A DNA stretch of 64,000 nucleotides from Verrucomicrobiota bacterium (GTDB taxonomy: Bacteria; Verrucomicrobiota; Verrucomicrobiia; Chthoniobacterales; Terrimicrobiaceae). Shown here one piece after another: positions 19,476 to 28,780 of the stretch. A program made the position numbers and the translations under genes. The stretch's first letter is position 1. Each line of letters starts with the position of its first letter. The stretch is taken from contig JAFKMU010000041.1 of the NCBI GenBank assembly GCA_017305195.1, forward strand, positions 98,342-162,341, given 5' to 3'. The notes below the pieces were generated by a model, which did no database searches, was not told the origin of the DNA, and worked only from the letters and a program-made list of their open reading frames with translations.

Positions 19476-22400
19476 ACTGCATGCCCGCAGTGCGCTGAGT
19501 TTCCTGCGCGGAGGGTCGCGCCCGGAGGAACTGAGCAAACAGGCGGCCAAGCTGGACCTGCCTGCCATGGCGCTTTGCGACCGGGACGGGCTCTACGGTG
19601 CCGCGCGGCACCACATTGCGGCCAAGGATACGGGCATCCAGCCGCTGATCGGGGCGGAGTTGACCATGGAGGATGGCTGCATCCTGCCTGTGCTCGTCGC
19701 CACGCGGGAGGGGTATCGCAACCTGAGTCGGCTCATCACGGAGGCGAAGCTGCGCGGTACGAAAACGGAGTGCGCTGTGCGGTGGGAGGAATTACCCGCC
19801 TACGCCTCCGGGCTCCTGGCTCTCACGGGCGAGAGCGACGGAATCCTGCAACATCGGGCAGCGAAGGCCTCGGAGGGTCGTCTGGAGATGGTTTTCGCGG
19901 CCTTTGGACAGAACAATGTCTATGTGGAGGTGCAGCGCCATCTGCTGCGCGGCGAGGAACGGCGCCAGCAGTACCTGGAGGCGGTTGCGGCTCAACGCCG
20001 TCTGCCCATCGTGGCGACCAATGGCGTGATGTACCATGAGCCTGCCCGCCGGGGTGTGCAGGATGTCTTCACTTGCATCCGCCATCATACGTCGCTCTCC
20101 AAAGCCGGGCGGTTGCTTTCCGCCAATGGCGAACGCTTTCTCAAGAGCCCGGTGGAAATGCAGCGTCTCTTTGCCGATCGCCCGGAGTATCTGGAAAATA
20201 CGCTGCGCGTGGCCGAGAGGTTGGAGTTTCGCCTCGGTGATCTCGGGTATGAATTTCCCAGGTATCCGGTGCCGGAGGGCGACACGATGGAGGCGTTTCT
20301 GCGGCGGACCACGATGGAGGGCGCGCGGCGGCAGTATGGATCGGGGCTTTCCGAGAAGGTACGGCGGCAGCTGGAGTTTGAGCTCGATCTCATCTGCCGG
20401 TTGGGATTTGCCGGGTACTTCCTCATCGTCTGGGATCTGGTCAACTATTGCCGTACACACGACATCCTTGTGCAGGGGCGGGGGAGCGCGGCCAACAGCG
20501 CTGTCTGCTACAGCCTGGGCATCACGGTCTGCGATCCGGTGGGGGCGAATCTTCTCTTTGAGCGCTTCCTGAGCGAGGGGCGCACGTCGTGGCCCGATAT
20601 CGACCTCGACCTGCCCAGCGGCACCCGGCGGGAGCAGGTCATTCAGGAGGTTTATCAACGCTACGGCAAGCATGGCGCGGCGATGACGGCCAATGTCATC
20701 ACCTATCGCGGTCGCAGCGCCATGCGGGAGATCGGCAAGGCGCTGGAGTTTTCCGAAAGCACGCTCAAGCGATTCTCCAGCTTGTTTGCCAGCGGGGATT
20801 TTCCGCACACGCTCGATCTCGAGTCGCAGCTCGAGCGTTCCGGGGTGGGGCGGGATAATCCGCATGCCCGCACGGCGGCGGTGCTTTATACGCAGATGTA
20901 TGGCCTGCCCCGCCATCTTGGCCAGCACTCGGGCGGCATGATCATCTGCCAGGGGGCGCTGAGTTCCGTGGTGCCGCTGGAGAATGCCTCCATGCCCGGT
21001 CGGGTGGTCGCGCAGTGGGACAAGGACGATTGCGAGGACATGGGCATCATCAAGGTCGATCTCCTCGGTCTCGGCATGATGTCGGCCATGCAGGACACGC
21101 TGGCGATTTGCTCGGAGCGCGGCAGGCCGGTCGATCTGGCGCATCTCCCCAAGGATGATCCCGCCGTGTATGATCTGCTCCAGCGGGCGGATACCATCGG
21201 CACCTTCCAGGTCGAGAGCCGTGCGCAGATGGCGACGCTGCCCCGGCTGAGGCCGGAGAAGTTCTACGATATCGTGGTGCAGGTGGCGATCATTCGCCCC
21301 GGCCCGATTCAGGGCAACATGGTGAACCCCTTCCTGGCTCGCAAGGCGGGGGAGGAGGCGGTGACGTATATCGATCCGAAACTTGAGCCTGTGCTGGAGC
21401 GCACGCTCGGCGTCCCATTGTTCCAGGAGCAACTGCTTAAGATCGCGATGGTGATGGCGGACTTCAGCGGCAGCGAGGCGGAGGAACTGCGCCGCGCCCT
21501 GTCCTTCCATCGCAGCCAGGAGCGCATGGACAAGGTCTGCGTGAAGCTGCGGAGCGCGATGGAGCGCAGGGGTGTGAAGCCCGATGTGCGGGATCAGCTC
21601 ATTCAAGCCGTGCAATCGTTCGCGGTTTACGGTTTCCCGGAGAGCCACGCCATCAGCTTTGCCACCATCGCCTACGCGAGCTGCTGGCTGAAGGTTCACC
21701 GTGCGCCGGAGTTTTACTGTGGCCTGCTCAACAACATGCCCATGGGCTTTTACAGCGAGAACACCCTGCTGCAGGATGCCCGGCAGCGCGGCGTGCGCGT
21801 GCGGCCAATCTCCGTGCTGGAGTCGGACTGGCTCTGCCGGGTCGATGAGGAGGGAGCCTTGCGCCTTGGTCTGTGCATGATACGGGGCGTGCCTGCGGAA
21901 ACCGGTCAGCGCATCGCGGCAGAGAATGCGCGAGCGCGCTTTGCATCCTTAAAGGACCTGCGCACTCGAACCCGGCCCGGTACGCCTGCCTTGCGCATCC
22001 TGGCACGCATCGGAGCGCTCAACGGACTGGTGGCTCATCGTCGCGATGGGCTCTGGAGGGTCGAAATTCCGTTATCACCGGATGAGTTGCCTCTCTTCGA
22101 TGAAGCTGAAAATTCACCCCTGGAGGCCATGAGCCCGGAGGAACGCCTCACCGCGGACTTTGCCGACACCCGCGTGACCACTGGGCCGCACCCCATGCGG
22201 CTACTGCGAGGTCAGGTTCCCGATGCCGTGCCTGCGGCGGATCTGCCGGTCTGTCCCGCCAACGAGGAGGTCGAGATTGCCGGCATGGTTATCTGCCGCC
22301 AGCGGCCGGGGACGGGCAAGGGTGTCGTCTTTGTCAGTCTGGAGGATGAGACGGGAATAGCCAATGCCATCCTGCAAGCCGCGTTTTTCGAGAAGCACCG

Positions 22401-22545
22401 GCTGGTGGTGACTCAGGAGCGGTTCCTGCGCATTCGCGGGAAGCTGCAACGCCACAAGGGCGTCATTCACATTCTCGCTTCCGCCGTGGAAAAGCTCATT
22501 GCCCAACCGCCGGAGGTGATTGCCGCCTCCCACGATTTCCACTGA
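19459..22545 (+). CDS. dnaE2: Error-prone DNA polymerase DnaE2 (ImuC)
   Basis: A 1,028-aa C-family polymerase alpha subunit for translesion synthesis. The PHP domain starts YVELHARSALSFLRGGSRP. The polymerase core includes FAGYFLIVWDLVNYCR, VQGRGSAANSAVCYSLGIT, WPDIDLDLPSGTRREQVIQ (catalytic Asp pair) and HSGGMIICQG. The C-terminal OB-type domain contains VEIAGMVICRQRPGTGKGVVF. The ATG at 19459 follows GTGGAGGG within the imuB 3' end. Together with imuA and imuB this is the three-gene SOS mutagenesis cassette. Confidence 0.95.
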   Translation: MSGYVELHARSALSFLRGGSRPEELSKQAAKLDLPAMALCDRDGLYGAARHHIAAKDTGIQPLIGAELTMEDGCILPVLVATREGYRNLSRLITEAKLRGTKTECAVRWEELPAYASGLLALTGESDGILQHRAAKASEGRLEMVFAAFGQNNVYVEVQRHLLRGEERRQQYLEAVAAQRRLPIVATNGVMYHEPARRGVQDVFTCIRHHTSLSKAGRLLSANGERFLKSPVEMQRLFADRPEYLENTLRVAERLEFRLGDLGYEFPRYPVPEGDTMEAFLRRTTMEGARRQYGSGLSEKVRRQLEFELDLICRLGFAGYFLIVWDLVNYCRTHDILVQGRGSAANSAVCYSLGITVCDPVGANLLFERFLSEGRTSWPDIDLDLPSGTRREQVIQEVYQRYGKHGAAMTANVITYRGRSAMREIGKALEFSESTLKRFSSLFASGDFPHTLDLESQLERSGVGRDNPHARTAAVLYTQMYGLPRHLGQHSGGMIICQGALSSVVPLENASMPGRVVAQWDKDDCEDMGIIKVDLLGLGMMSAMQDTLAICSERGRPVDLAHLPKDDPAVYDLLQRADTIGTFQVESRAQMATLPRLRPEKFYDIVVQVAIIRPGPIQGNMVNPFLARKAGEEAVTYIDPKLEPVLERTLGVPLFQEQLLKIAMVMADFSGSEAEELRRALSFHRSQERMDKVCVKLRSAMERRGVKPDVRDQLIQAVQSFAVYGFPESHAISFATIAYASCWLKVHRAPEFYCGLLNNMPMGFYSENTLLQDARQRGVRVRPISVLESDWLCRVDEEGALRLGLCMIRGVPAETGQRIAAENARARFASLKDLRTRTRPGTPALRILARIGALNGLVAHRRDGLWRVEIPLSPDELPLFDEAENSPLEAMSPEERLTADFADTRVTTGPHPMRLLRGQVPDAVPAADLPVCPANEEVEIAGMVICRQRPGTGKGVVFVSLEDETGIANAILQAAFFEKHRLVVTQERFLRIRGKLQRHKGVIHILASAVEKLIAQPPEVIAASHDFH

Positions 22546-22560
22546 GGCGGCGGGAGGATC

Positions 22561-23445
22561 TTACCTGTCCTTGCCGACGTCGCGGCACTTCTGGTCCAGC
22601 AGGGCGCAGATGGCTTTGACCGTGACCGGGTCCATGACGGGGCGTTTGTTCAGGCCGTCAAAGATCTGCCCCAGCTCGCGCCCGCTCACCACCTGCAAGT
22701 CGCTCTTGCCCGTGCGTTTCACAAACCAGCCGGGCAGGGCCAGCACAGGCCGGAAGGAACACACCGTTTGCAGGCTTTTCGTCAACCATTGCGAAAGGTG
22801 CTGGGAGCGCTCCCGCGCATCCCGGATGCCGTAGTCCTCACGCCCCCACGGGTACTCCAGCGCCGTGCCATCAAAGACGACGATATTCGGGGAGTTGTCG
22901 CGGGGCTTGAGCACCTGTTTGCTGCGGGTCTTGGTCTCGATGGCAAAAAGTCCGCCGGGGCCGACTACCACGTGGTCTACGTTGAAGGTCTTCTGGCCCG
23001 GGTTTTCGTCGAATTCCACGTCGTGAAAAACCTTCCAGCCGTCGGCGAGGAGGGAATTGAGTTCCTCTCCCACGGCTCGTTCCCCGAGGAAGCCAAGGTT
23101 GTAGTCGCGAAGCAGGCAGATCCTTTGCCAGAGTTGACGGGCGAAAAAGAGAAACGGAGGCAGTGAAATCGCGAGGGTGATCCCGCCGACGAGAGCATTC
23201 TTGAAAACGGCCCAGAGCCCGAAGCCGACGACCATAGAGCCAATGAGCAGGATCAAAACATCCGTCATGAGCTTCTCGCTCAACTCGTCGATCCTCAGGC
23301 GCAAGGATTCTCCCGGAGGGCGTAGCAGGTGCTGGGTAAACGGGGTCTTGAACCGCCTTCGGAACCCGAAAATCAGCAAAAACATAACGCCGAAGACGCC
23401 GAAAAACGGCGTCAGTCCAGCAAGAAACAGAAAGGCAGCCTGCAT
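22561..23445 (-). CDS. NERD-domain membrane protein
   Basis: A 294-aa protein with an N-terminal membrane segment (about residues 3-27), a second hydrophobic hairpin (about 62-103), and a C-terminal nuclease-related domain: FLGERAVGEELNSLL, WKVFHDVEF, FNVDHVVVGPGGLFAIETK-type core with T-K-T-R following, and a YPWGREDY segment. NERD proteins resemble restriction-endonuclease-like folds (the D-h-h-h plus E-T-K motif is present); their role is mostly unknown, possibly DNA processing. Convergent with dnaE2, 15 nt apart. Confidence 0.85.
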   Translation of the reverse strand: MQAAFLFLAGLTPFFGVFGVMFLLIFGFRRRFKTPFTQHLLRPPGESLRLRIDELSEKLMTDVLILLIGSMVVGFGLWAVFKNALVGGITLAISLPPFLFFARQLWQRICLLRDYNLGFLGERAVGEELNSLLADGWKVFHDVEFDENPGQKTFNVDHVVVGPGGLFAIETKTRSKQVLKPRDNSPNIVVFDGTALEYPWGREDYGIRDARERSQHLSQWLTKSLQTVCSFRPVLALPGWFVKRTGKSDLQVVSGRELGQIFDGLNKRPVMDPVTVKAICALLDQKCRDVGKDR

Positions 23446-23692
23446 CGTTGCGGTATGGTAAATTTCAAAAAAATGTACCAGAGCAGAATGCTTAGCTTTC
23501 CTTTACCGGTTATGTAATGAGGGGCGAGTGGGTGGCGAGGTCGTCTTGCTAAGCAAGTCCCTACGGTTTGTACGTAATTTTTTTAAGACCGATTGGCGCT
23601 GGTCTCTTGTTAGAATGCCCTGGAGGAGGGAGGGGAGGTTCATTTCCCCTCCCGGATGGAGTGTGCGGGGGTGATCCTGGCAAAGAGAGACT

Positions 23693-24124
23693 TCAGCGGA
23701 TCGCAGCGGCAAGACCGGCGGCGTAAGCCTCAAAGACGAGCTTGATCTCATCCCGGACGCGGCGGAATTCCGAGAGGATCTCCTCATCCGTGCCCATGGC
23801 ATGCGCCGGGTCGTCGAAGCCCCAGTGGTAGCGATGCACCTGGCCGGGGAACATCGGGCAGGCCTGGTCGGCATTGCCGCAGACAGTGATGACGGTGTCG
23901 ATCTTCGTCTGGAGAAACTCGTCCATGTGCTTTGACCGATGGCCGGAGATGTCGATGCCGATTTCCCGCATGACCTCGATGGCCTTGGGGTGGACGTAGC
24001 CGGCGGGTTTCGACCCTGCGCTCTGGACATTGATGAGATCTCCGGCGGCTTGGCGGAGGATGCCTTCGGCGAGGTGGCTGCGGCAAGAGTTGCCAGTGCA
24101 GAGGATGAGGACCGTGGGTTTCAT
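23693..24124 (-). CDS. arsC: Arsenate reductase, LMW-phosphatase fold, thioredoxin type
   Basis: A 143-aa protein. The CX5R loop [16 protein letters not shown] (about residues 6-21) provides the nucleophilic Cys and anion-binding Arg. A second pair [14 protein letters not shown] gives Cys-x6-Cys, the spacing of the shuttle cysteines (C82/C89) in S. aureus-type ArsC, and [12 protein letters not shown] holds the general acid. It reduces arsenate to arsenite. It is last in the ars operon; its ATG overlaps the acr3 stop (ATGA). Confidence 0.92.
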   Translation of the reverse strand: MKPTVLILCTGNSCRSHLAEGILRQAAGDLINVQSAGSKPAGYVHPKAIEVMREIGIDISGHRSKHMDEFLQTKIDTVITVCGNADQACPMFPGQVHRYHWGFDDPAHAMGTDEEILSEFRRVRDEIKLVFEAYAAGLAAAIR

Positions 24125-25200
24125 GAGTGGGCGGGTTTGCGTTGATACCAGTCGCGGCTTTGGACACAGATGCGGCAGACGGAGAGCATGACGGGCACCT
24201 CGACGAGTACGCCGACGATGGTGGCCAGCGCGGCGGGACTGGTCGGGCCGAAGAGCGTGATCGCGACGGCTACGGCGAGTTCAAAGAAGTTGCTCGCGCC
24301 GATGAGCGCGCCGGGCGTGGCGACATTATGCCGCACCCCAAAGAGCCGCATCAGGCCGTAGGTGAGGCCGGAGTTGAAGTAGACCTGGATGGTGATGGGA
24401 ATCGCCAGCAGAATCACGGCGACCCAGTTCGTCAGGATATTATCCGCTTGAAAGGCAAAGATGAGCGTGAGTGTGGCGAGCAGGGCGAGGATGGCGACGG
24501 GGCGGAACTTTGGCAGGAACGCGCTGTCGAACCACGCGAGGCCCTTGGCCTTGATCAGCGCGATGCGGCTGAGCCAGCCCGCTGCCAGCGGTACAACGAT
24601 GAAGACAATCACCGAGGTGATGAGCACCTCTGCCGGGATATGCACTCCGCTGACTCCGGCGAGGATCATGACGATGGGAGCGAAGGCAAAGACCATGATG
24701 AGATCATTGATCGCGACCTGGGCCAGCGTGTATGCGCCGTCTCCATCGGTGAGATAGCTCCAGACGAAGACCATGGCGGTGCAGGGCGCGGCGGCGAGGA
24801 TGATGAGCCCGGCGACGTAGTTGGCCGCCGTGGCGGGTTCGATCCAGCCGAGGACGGAGGAAAAGAGGCCCTGAATGAAGATCCAGCCCAGCGCCGCCAT
24901 GCTCAGGGGCTTGATGATCCAATTGACGAAGAGGGTGACGAGGAGTCCCCTCGGACGTCGGAAGACGCCATGAATCCCGCCGAAGTCGATCTTCAGCATC
25001 ATGGGATAAATCATGAGCCAGATGAGGATGGCGATGGCGACATTGACGTGGGAACCCTGGCCGAATTCCCATCGGCTGACGGCGGCGGTCACCCCGGGGA
25101 GGAGCTTGCCGATGGCGACGCCCGCGACCATGCACGCGAGCACCCAGGCGGAGAGGTAGCGCTCGAAGAAATCGAGACGCTTGGCGACATTGGCGGTCAT
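24121..25200 (-). CDS. acr3: Arsenite efflux permease, ACR3 family
   Basis: A 359-aa inner-membrane protein with about ten hydrophobic segments. ACR3 signatures are visible: [40 protein letters not shown] in part, [17 protein letters not shown] with the conserved Cys, [18 protein letters not shown], and [17 protein letters not shown]. It exports arsenite. The start is the ATG at 25198-25200 ([17 protein letters not shown]); the longer frame back to 25227 is not needed. It lies 7 nt after arsA, so export may be ATP-driven through ArsA. Confidence 0.95.
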   Translation of the reverse strand: MTANVAKRLDFFERYLSAWVLACMVAGVAIGKLLPGVTAAVSRWEFGQGSHVNVAIAILIWLMIYPMMLKIDFGGIHGVFRRPRGLLVTLFVNWIIKPLSMAALGWIFIQGLFSSVLGWIEPATAANYVAGLIILAAAPCTAMVFVWSYLTDGDGAYTLAQVAINDLIMVFAFAPIVMILAGVSGVHIPAEVLITSVIVFIVVPLAAGWLSRIALIKAKGLAWFDSAFLPKFRPVAILALLATLTLIFAFQADNILTNWVAVILLAIPITIQVYFNSGLTYGLMRLFGVRHNVATPGALIGASNFFELAVAVAITLFGPTSPAALATIVGVLVEVPVMLSVCRICVQSRDWYQRKPAHS

Positions 25201-25207
25201 TGCGCCT

Positions 25208-27187
25208 TTAGCAGCAGCCGGTTCCACCGCAGCACTCGCCGCTGGCTTTTGCCAGGGGTTGATCGCCGATCATGACGCGCCGGATGGCCTCACCCGTCTC
25301 GGGGTGCTGGGTCAGGGCCGGGGCGTTTTCCTGCTGCTCGATCTCGTAATGCTTGGAGGTTTCACAGCAGCCGGACGGGATGGTCTCGTAGATGTAGGTT
25401 TTCATGAAATTGGCGGATGGTTCGTTCACCAGCGAGGCGAGGGCGGTGGGGCCTGCCGGCTCCTCGATCTGCCACGGGATCATTGCGGCGCGGCTTGCCA
25501 GGGAATGCCTGACCTCGGAGAGATACGGCAGTTCGTTGGATGCGCGGCGTCGCAAGACGGGGTCGCTGGAGTCGAGTGAGGTCAGGCACTGGTTGACGAT
25601 CCAGCCAAAAGGCTCGATGCCCGCACGGCGGAGGTCCTCCTGGAGTGCAGCGGCCTCATGAACCGGCGTGGCCTCGGGGAGGGTGACGAGGATGACGCGG
25701 GTGAAATCCCGGTCTCGCAGGCGCGGGAGAAGCGTTCGGACATCCTCGGGGATCGTGTCGCGCGACTGGCGACCGAGTTCCCTGTGGTAGGCCTCGGTGG
25801 TATCGAGAAGCAGCAGCGTATGCCCGGTCGGGGCCGTGTCCAGAATGACAAAAGCGTCCTGAGCCTGAGCCACCGTGCGGGCAAAGGCGCGAAAAACCGC
25901 GATCTCTTCGGTGCATGGCGAGCGTAAATCCTCGGCCAGTAATGCCCGGCTGTCGGGATCGAGGAGCGCGCCCTGAGCTTCCATCACCTGCGCGACGTAG
26001 GCGCGAGTTTCCTCGCCGGGGTCGATGCGGCTGACGGTGAGTCCTGTGGCTTTGCCCTGGAGCGCATCGAGCAGGTGCGCGGCGGGATCGGTGGTGGAAA
26101 GATGCACGGCATGGCCCCGGCGGGCGAGCTCTGTGGCGATGGCGGCGGCGAGAGTGGTTTTTCCTACTCCGCCCTTGCCCATCGTCATGATGATGCCGTG
26201 GCCGGCATTTTCCAGGTCGGAAAGGAAATCGCCGATGCTTTCGAAATCCGGAACAGCGATGGTGGGACGATCGGGGGCTGTTTTCCAATCGCCCGTCGTT
26301 TCTGTCATCGCACGCAAGGCATCGAGACCGATGAGATTCATGGGCCGGAGGGGCACCTCATAGACGGGCAGTTCGCTCAGGAAATCCGCAAAATGAGCAA
26401 GCGCGCGCTTTCCCCGAGCCTCCATGGCAGCGGCGATGCCGTCCTCCACGCTGGCGGTGAAGAGCCCGTTGAGGATGAGGCGTTGATTGGCGACGCCGAG
26501 CGCGATCAGCTCCTCGCGGGTTCGCCGGGCTTCCCGCAAGGGCGCCATCTCTGCGCGGCTGACGAGTATGACGGTGGCCAGTGCCGCGTCCGTCAAAGTC
26601 CGGAGCGCGCCCTCATACACGGAGCGCTGCTGGTCGAGTCCGGCGAGCGGGCCGAGGCAGGAGGTGCCGGATGTATTGGTCTGAAAGAAGCCCGTCCACG
26701 CCTTGGGCAATGCCAGCAGGCGAAGCGTGTGCCCGGTTGGCGCGGTGTCAAAGACGACGTGATCGTAACCCTCCGTCGCCGAGGCATCGCCGAGGAAGCG
26801 GGAGAACTCATCAAACGCGGCGATCTCCATCGTGCACGCTCCGGAGAGCTGCTCCTCCATGTTTTCGATGGCGGCCTCGGGAAGGATGCCGCGCATGGGG
26901 CCGACGATCTTTTCCCGGTACTGACGCGCGGCCTCCTGGGGATCGATGTTTAAAGCATACAGGGACGGCACCCGGGAAATCTGTACAGGCTCATTGGACA
27001 GCGGCGTCTCCAGGACCTCGTCAAGATTGGAGGCGGGATCGGTGCTGACCAGCAGGACGCGGCCGCCCGCCTCGGCGAGGGAGAGCGCCGTGGCGCAGGC
27101 GAGGGATGTTTTTCCTACTCCTCCCTTCCCGGTGAAGAACAGGAACCGGGTGGCCGAGGGCAGGAAATCCGCGAGACCGGAGATCAT
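25208..27187 (-). CDS. arsA: ArsA arsenite-stimulated ATPase with fused cysteine-paired FmdB-like tail
   Basis: A 659-aa protein. Two ATPase halves each carry a P-loop (GKGGVGKTS about 20-28, GKGGVGKTT about 338-346), a DTAPTGHT signature (about 146 and 452) and a metal-site Cys (SGACTMEI, SPCTEEI). ArsA energises arsenite efflux. The first half alone ends near 300 with a PLRPMNLIGLDAL linker. Unusually, residues 595-659 continue in frame, without a stop, into MKTYIYETIPSGCC..., which looks like a standalone FmdB-type small protein (HPETGEAIRRVMIGDQP) and ends GECCGGTGCC. Three vicinal Cys pairs (607/608, 652/653, 658/659) could bind As(III), as ArsD does. Confidence 0.92.
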   Translation of the reverse strand: MISGLADFLPSATRFLFFTGKGGVGKTSLACATALSLAEAGGRVLLVSTDPASNLDEVLETPLSNEPVQISRVPSLYALNIDPQEAARQYREKIVGPMRGILPEAAIENMEEQLSGACTMEIAAFDEFSRFLGDASATEGYDHVVFDTAPTGHTLRLLALPKAWTGFFQTNTSGTSCLGPLAGLDQQRSVYEGALRTLTDAALATVILVSRAEMAPLREARRTREELIALGVANQRLILNGLFTASVEDGIAAAMEARGKRALAHFADFLSELPVYEVPLRPMNLIGLDALRAMTETTGDWKTAPDRPTIAVPDFESIGDFLSDLENAGHGIIMTMGKGGVGKTTLAAAIATELARRGHAVHLSTTDPAAHLLDALQGKATGLTVSRIDPGEETRAYVAQVMEAQGALLDPDSRALLAEDLRSPCTEEIAVFRAFARTVAQAQDAFVILDTAPTGHTLLLLDTTEAYHRELGRQSRDTIPEDVRTLLPRLRDRDFTRVILVTLPEATPVHEAAALQEDLRRAGIEPFGWIVNQCLTSLDSSDPVLRRRASNELPYLSEVRHSLASRAAMIPWQIEEPAGPTALASLVNEPSANFMKTYIYETIPSGCCETSKHYEIEQQENAPALTQHPETGEAIRRVMIGDQPLAKASGECCGGTGCC

Positions 27188-27504
27188 GGCTGGTTGGTCT
27201 TTTCTCCGGCGAGCCAGGCCTGCCGGGTGGCTTCATCGGGGTACGCTCCCTTGAAGACCAGCTCGCCGTCGACAAAGACGAGCGGCAGCACGCCGATGCC
27301 TTCTTTCTGGAGCAAATCCTTTACCCGGCTGTTCTGGGCAAAGGCGATTGGCTGCTGGGCGAGGTTGTAGCGGTCGACGCGCACTCCGCGTTCCTTGAGC
27401 TGATGCAGGAATCCCGCCACGGCGGCCAGCACGGGATCGACATCCGGGCCGCAGACGCCGGTGGAGCAGCACATGGCCGGATCGTAAACTTGAACAGAGG
27501 TCAT
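27184..27504 (-). CDS. arsD: ArsD arsenite metallochaperone
   Basis: A 106-aa protein. The start VQVYDPAMCCSTGVCGPDVD contains the Cys12-Cys13/Cys18 arsenite-binding site of ArsD, and the rest follows the thioredoxin-like fold (VRVDRYNLAQQPIAFAQN, LPLVFVDGELVFKGAYP). It hands arsenite to ArsA. The C-terminal Cys pairs of the R773 protein are missing here; comparable pairs occur in the tail of the adjacent ArsA. ATGA overlap with arsA. Confidence 0.93.
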   Translation of the reverse strand: MTSVQVYDPAMCCSTGVCGPDVDPVLAAVAGFLHQLKERGVRVDRYNLAQQPIAFAQNSRVKDLLQKEGIGVLPLVFVDGELVFKGAYPDEATRQAWLAGEKTNQP

Positions 27505-28019
27505 TTCGTGGCGATGGGTTGGTCGAGGTAGAGTGTTTCCCGCGAGCCGATTTCCTTCGTGGCCGCCTCGAGGCGGAGCGAATCGAGTTTCTCAAACGGC
27601 AGAGAGGCGAGAAGCTCCAGACGGCGCTGGATCTGCTGCGCGACCTGCCAGAAGGCGCGTTCCTTCTCGGCGTCACTGCCCTCGAACTCCGCCGGGTCGG
27701 GGGAGGGCCAGTGAGCGATGATCGGCTGGCCTGGCCAGACCGGGCAGGATTCCTTCGCGTTGTCACAAAGGGTGATGACGAAATCGAAGCGTTTTCCCTG
27801 ATACTCGCTCCACGACTTGCTGCGAGCCTCGGAGACATCGATCTTGTAGTGGTCGCGCAGGACTTGCAGCGCCAAAGGGTGCGGAGCGGGCTTGGGGCTG
27901 GCTCCGGCGCTGAAGATATCGAATTTTTCGGGTGCGATTTTGCGGAGCAAAAACTCCGCGAGGATGCTACGGGCGGAGTTTCCCGTACAGAGGAAGAGGA
28001 TTTGGAACTTGGTGGACAT
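27501..28019 (-). CDS. arsC: Second arsenate reductase, LMW-phosphatase fold
   Basis: A 172-aa protein with CX5R loop LFLCTGNSARSILAE and the Cys-x6-Cys pair LCDNAKESCPVWPG, both as in thioredoxin-coupled ArsC. HWPSPDPAEFEG supplies the general acid region. It is longer than the other ArsC by a C-terminal helical tail (about residues 120-172). It is the second gene of the operon, 4 nt from arsR, and overlaps arsD by ATGA. Two paralogues in one operon suggest different affinity or redox partners. Confidence 0.92.
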   Translation of the reverse strand: MSTKFQILFLCTGNSARSILAEFLLRKIAPEKFDIFSAGASPKPAPHPLALQVLRDHYKIDVSEARSKSWSEYQGKRFDFVITLCDNAKESCPVWPGQPIIAHWPSPDPAEFEGSDAEKERAFWQVAQQIQRRLELLASLPFEKLDSLRLEAATKEIGSRETLYLDQPIATK

Positions 28020-28023
28020 AGTG

Positions 28024-28386
28024 TTAGCAGCAGGATTTGGGGCCGCAGTATTCTTTCCAGTCGGAGCACTTCTGGATCTTGGCGAGGCGGGTCAGGTCTT
28101 CGCGGAACATCTTGTCGGATGTCGTGCAGTCCTGGAGGCATTTCAGGTTTGCCTCAAGTTGCGGGGTGGGTTTTGCCGGGAGGGAGTAAATGATCCACGT
28201 GCCTTTGCGCGTCGTTTCCACCATCTCGTGTTTGCGCAGGTAGGCGAGATGCTGGGAGACCTTTGCCTGCGGGATATCGAGGATCTGCTGAAAATGGCAC
28301 ACGCACAGCGGGCCATGTGTCAGCAGGTTGACGATGCGCAGCCGGGTGCGGTCGCAGAGGCATTGGTAGATCTGGATGAGATCCAT
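28024..28386 (-). CDS. arsR: ArsR-family arsenite-responsive repressor
   Basis: A 120-aa winged-helix protein. The start MDLIQIYQCLCDRTRLRIVN is chosen at the ATG 28384-28386; the frame remains open upstream but covers the operator region. The inducer-binding CVC motif sits in LLTHGPLCVCHFQQIL, followed by the recognition helix IPQAKVSQHLAYLRKHEMV and wing. The C-terminus has CSDWKEYCGPKSCC, extra cysteines that may add metal ligands. First gene of the six-gene ars operon. Confidence 0.95.
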   Translation of the reverse strand: MDLIQIYQCLCDRTRLRIVNLLTHGPLCVCHFQQILDIPQAKVSQHLAYLRKHEMVETTRKGTWIIYSLPAKPTPQLEANLKCLQDCTTSDKMFREDLTRLAKIQKCSDWKEYCGPKSCC

Positions 28387-28390
28387 GGAT

Positions 28391-28436
28391 GAGATATATG
28401 CGTGTTTCCTTATATTTGTCAAAGTGAATATATCTC
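28391..28436 (-). promoter_or_regulatory. Probable ArsR operator/promoter of the ars operon
   Basis: An AT-rich block directly upstream of arsR holds two nested inverted repeats: GAGATATAT (28391-28399) with ATATATCTC (28428-28436), and TATATT (28411-28416) with AATATA (28427-28432), the latter spaced like a winged-helix dimer site. AT-rich palindromes ahead of autoregulated arsR genes are the norm. The block stands out against the GC-rich surroundings. Confidence 0.6.
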
Positions 28437-28780
28437 CTGCCAAGCATCGACCGGTGCCAGACAGGGGTGCGGACGCCCGAGGGTTTGCCATTTGAGAGCC
28501 GGAGATTTCGGGGGACGATGGAGTTTGACAGCGGGCATCTTCGGACGGAATCTGCCTCCCGCGCGCGAAACGCCAGCGTCTGTCATCCAGTCGAAATATT
28601 TTGAAAACTCCCGTCACAAAATCCGCCGTTTTTGCGGCTCGAGTGGGAGTTTCTTTTCGAGAACCCGGTCGTCGGCGTTTTCTCCCCCTGGCGTCAGTTT
28701 TGCCCCGTGAGCCGAAGCACAAAACCATCGGCTGATACATCTCCATCCCGCGCCTCACTCGAAAGCCAGGAACCACCTCT
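28437..28780. other. Intergenic region, no gene seen
   Basis: 344 bp between the divergent ars operon and the acetyltransferase-like gene. Short open frames here have no recognisable content. It presumably carries the promoter of the plus-strand gene; an AGGAACC sequence close to the ATG at 28781 is a possible ribosome-binding site. Confidence 0.5.

Noticed and set aside
19792..21699. 635-codon open frame on the minus strand opposite dnaE2
   Set aside because: Antisense shadow; no family-like sequence, while the plus strand is unambiguous DnaE2.
24127..25275. 382-codon acidic open frame opposite acr3
   Set aside because: Antisense to a well-supported permease; Asp/Gly/Glu-rich composition is the mirror of hydrophobic codons.
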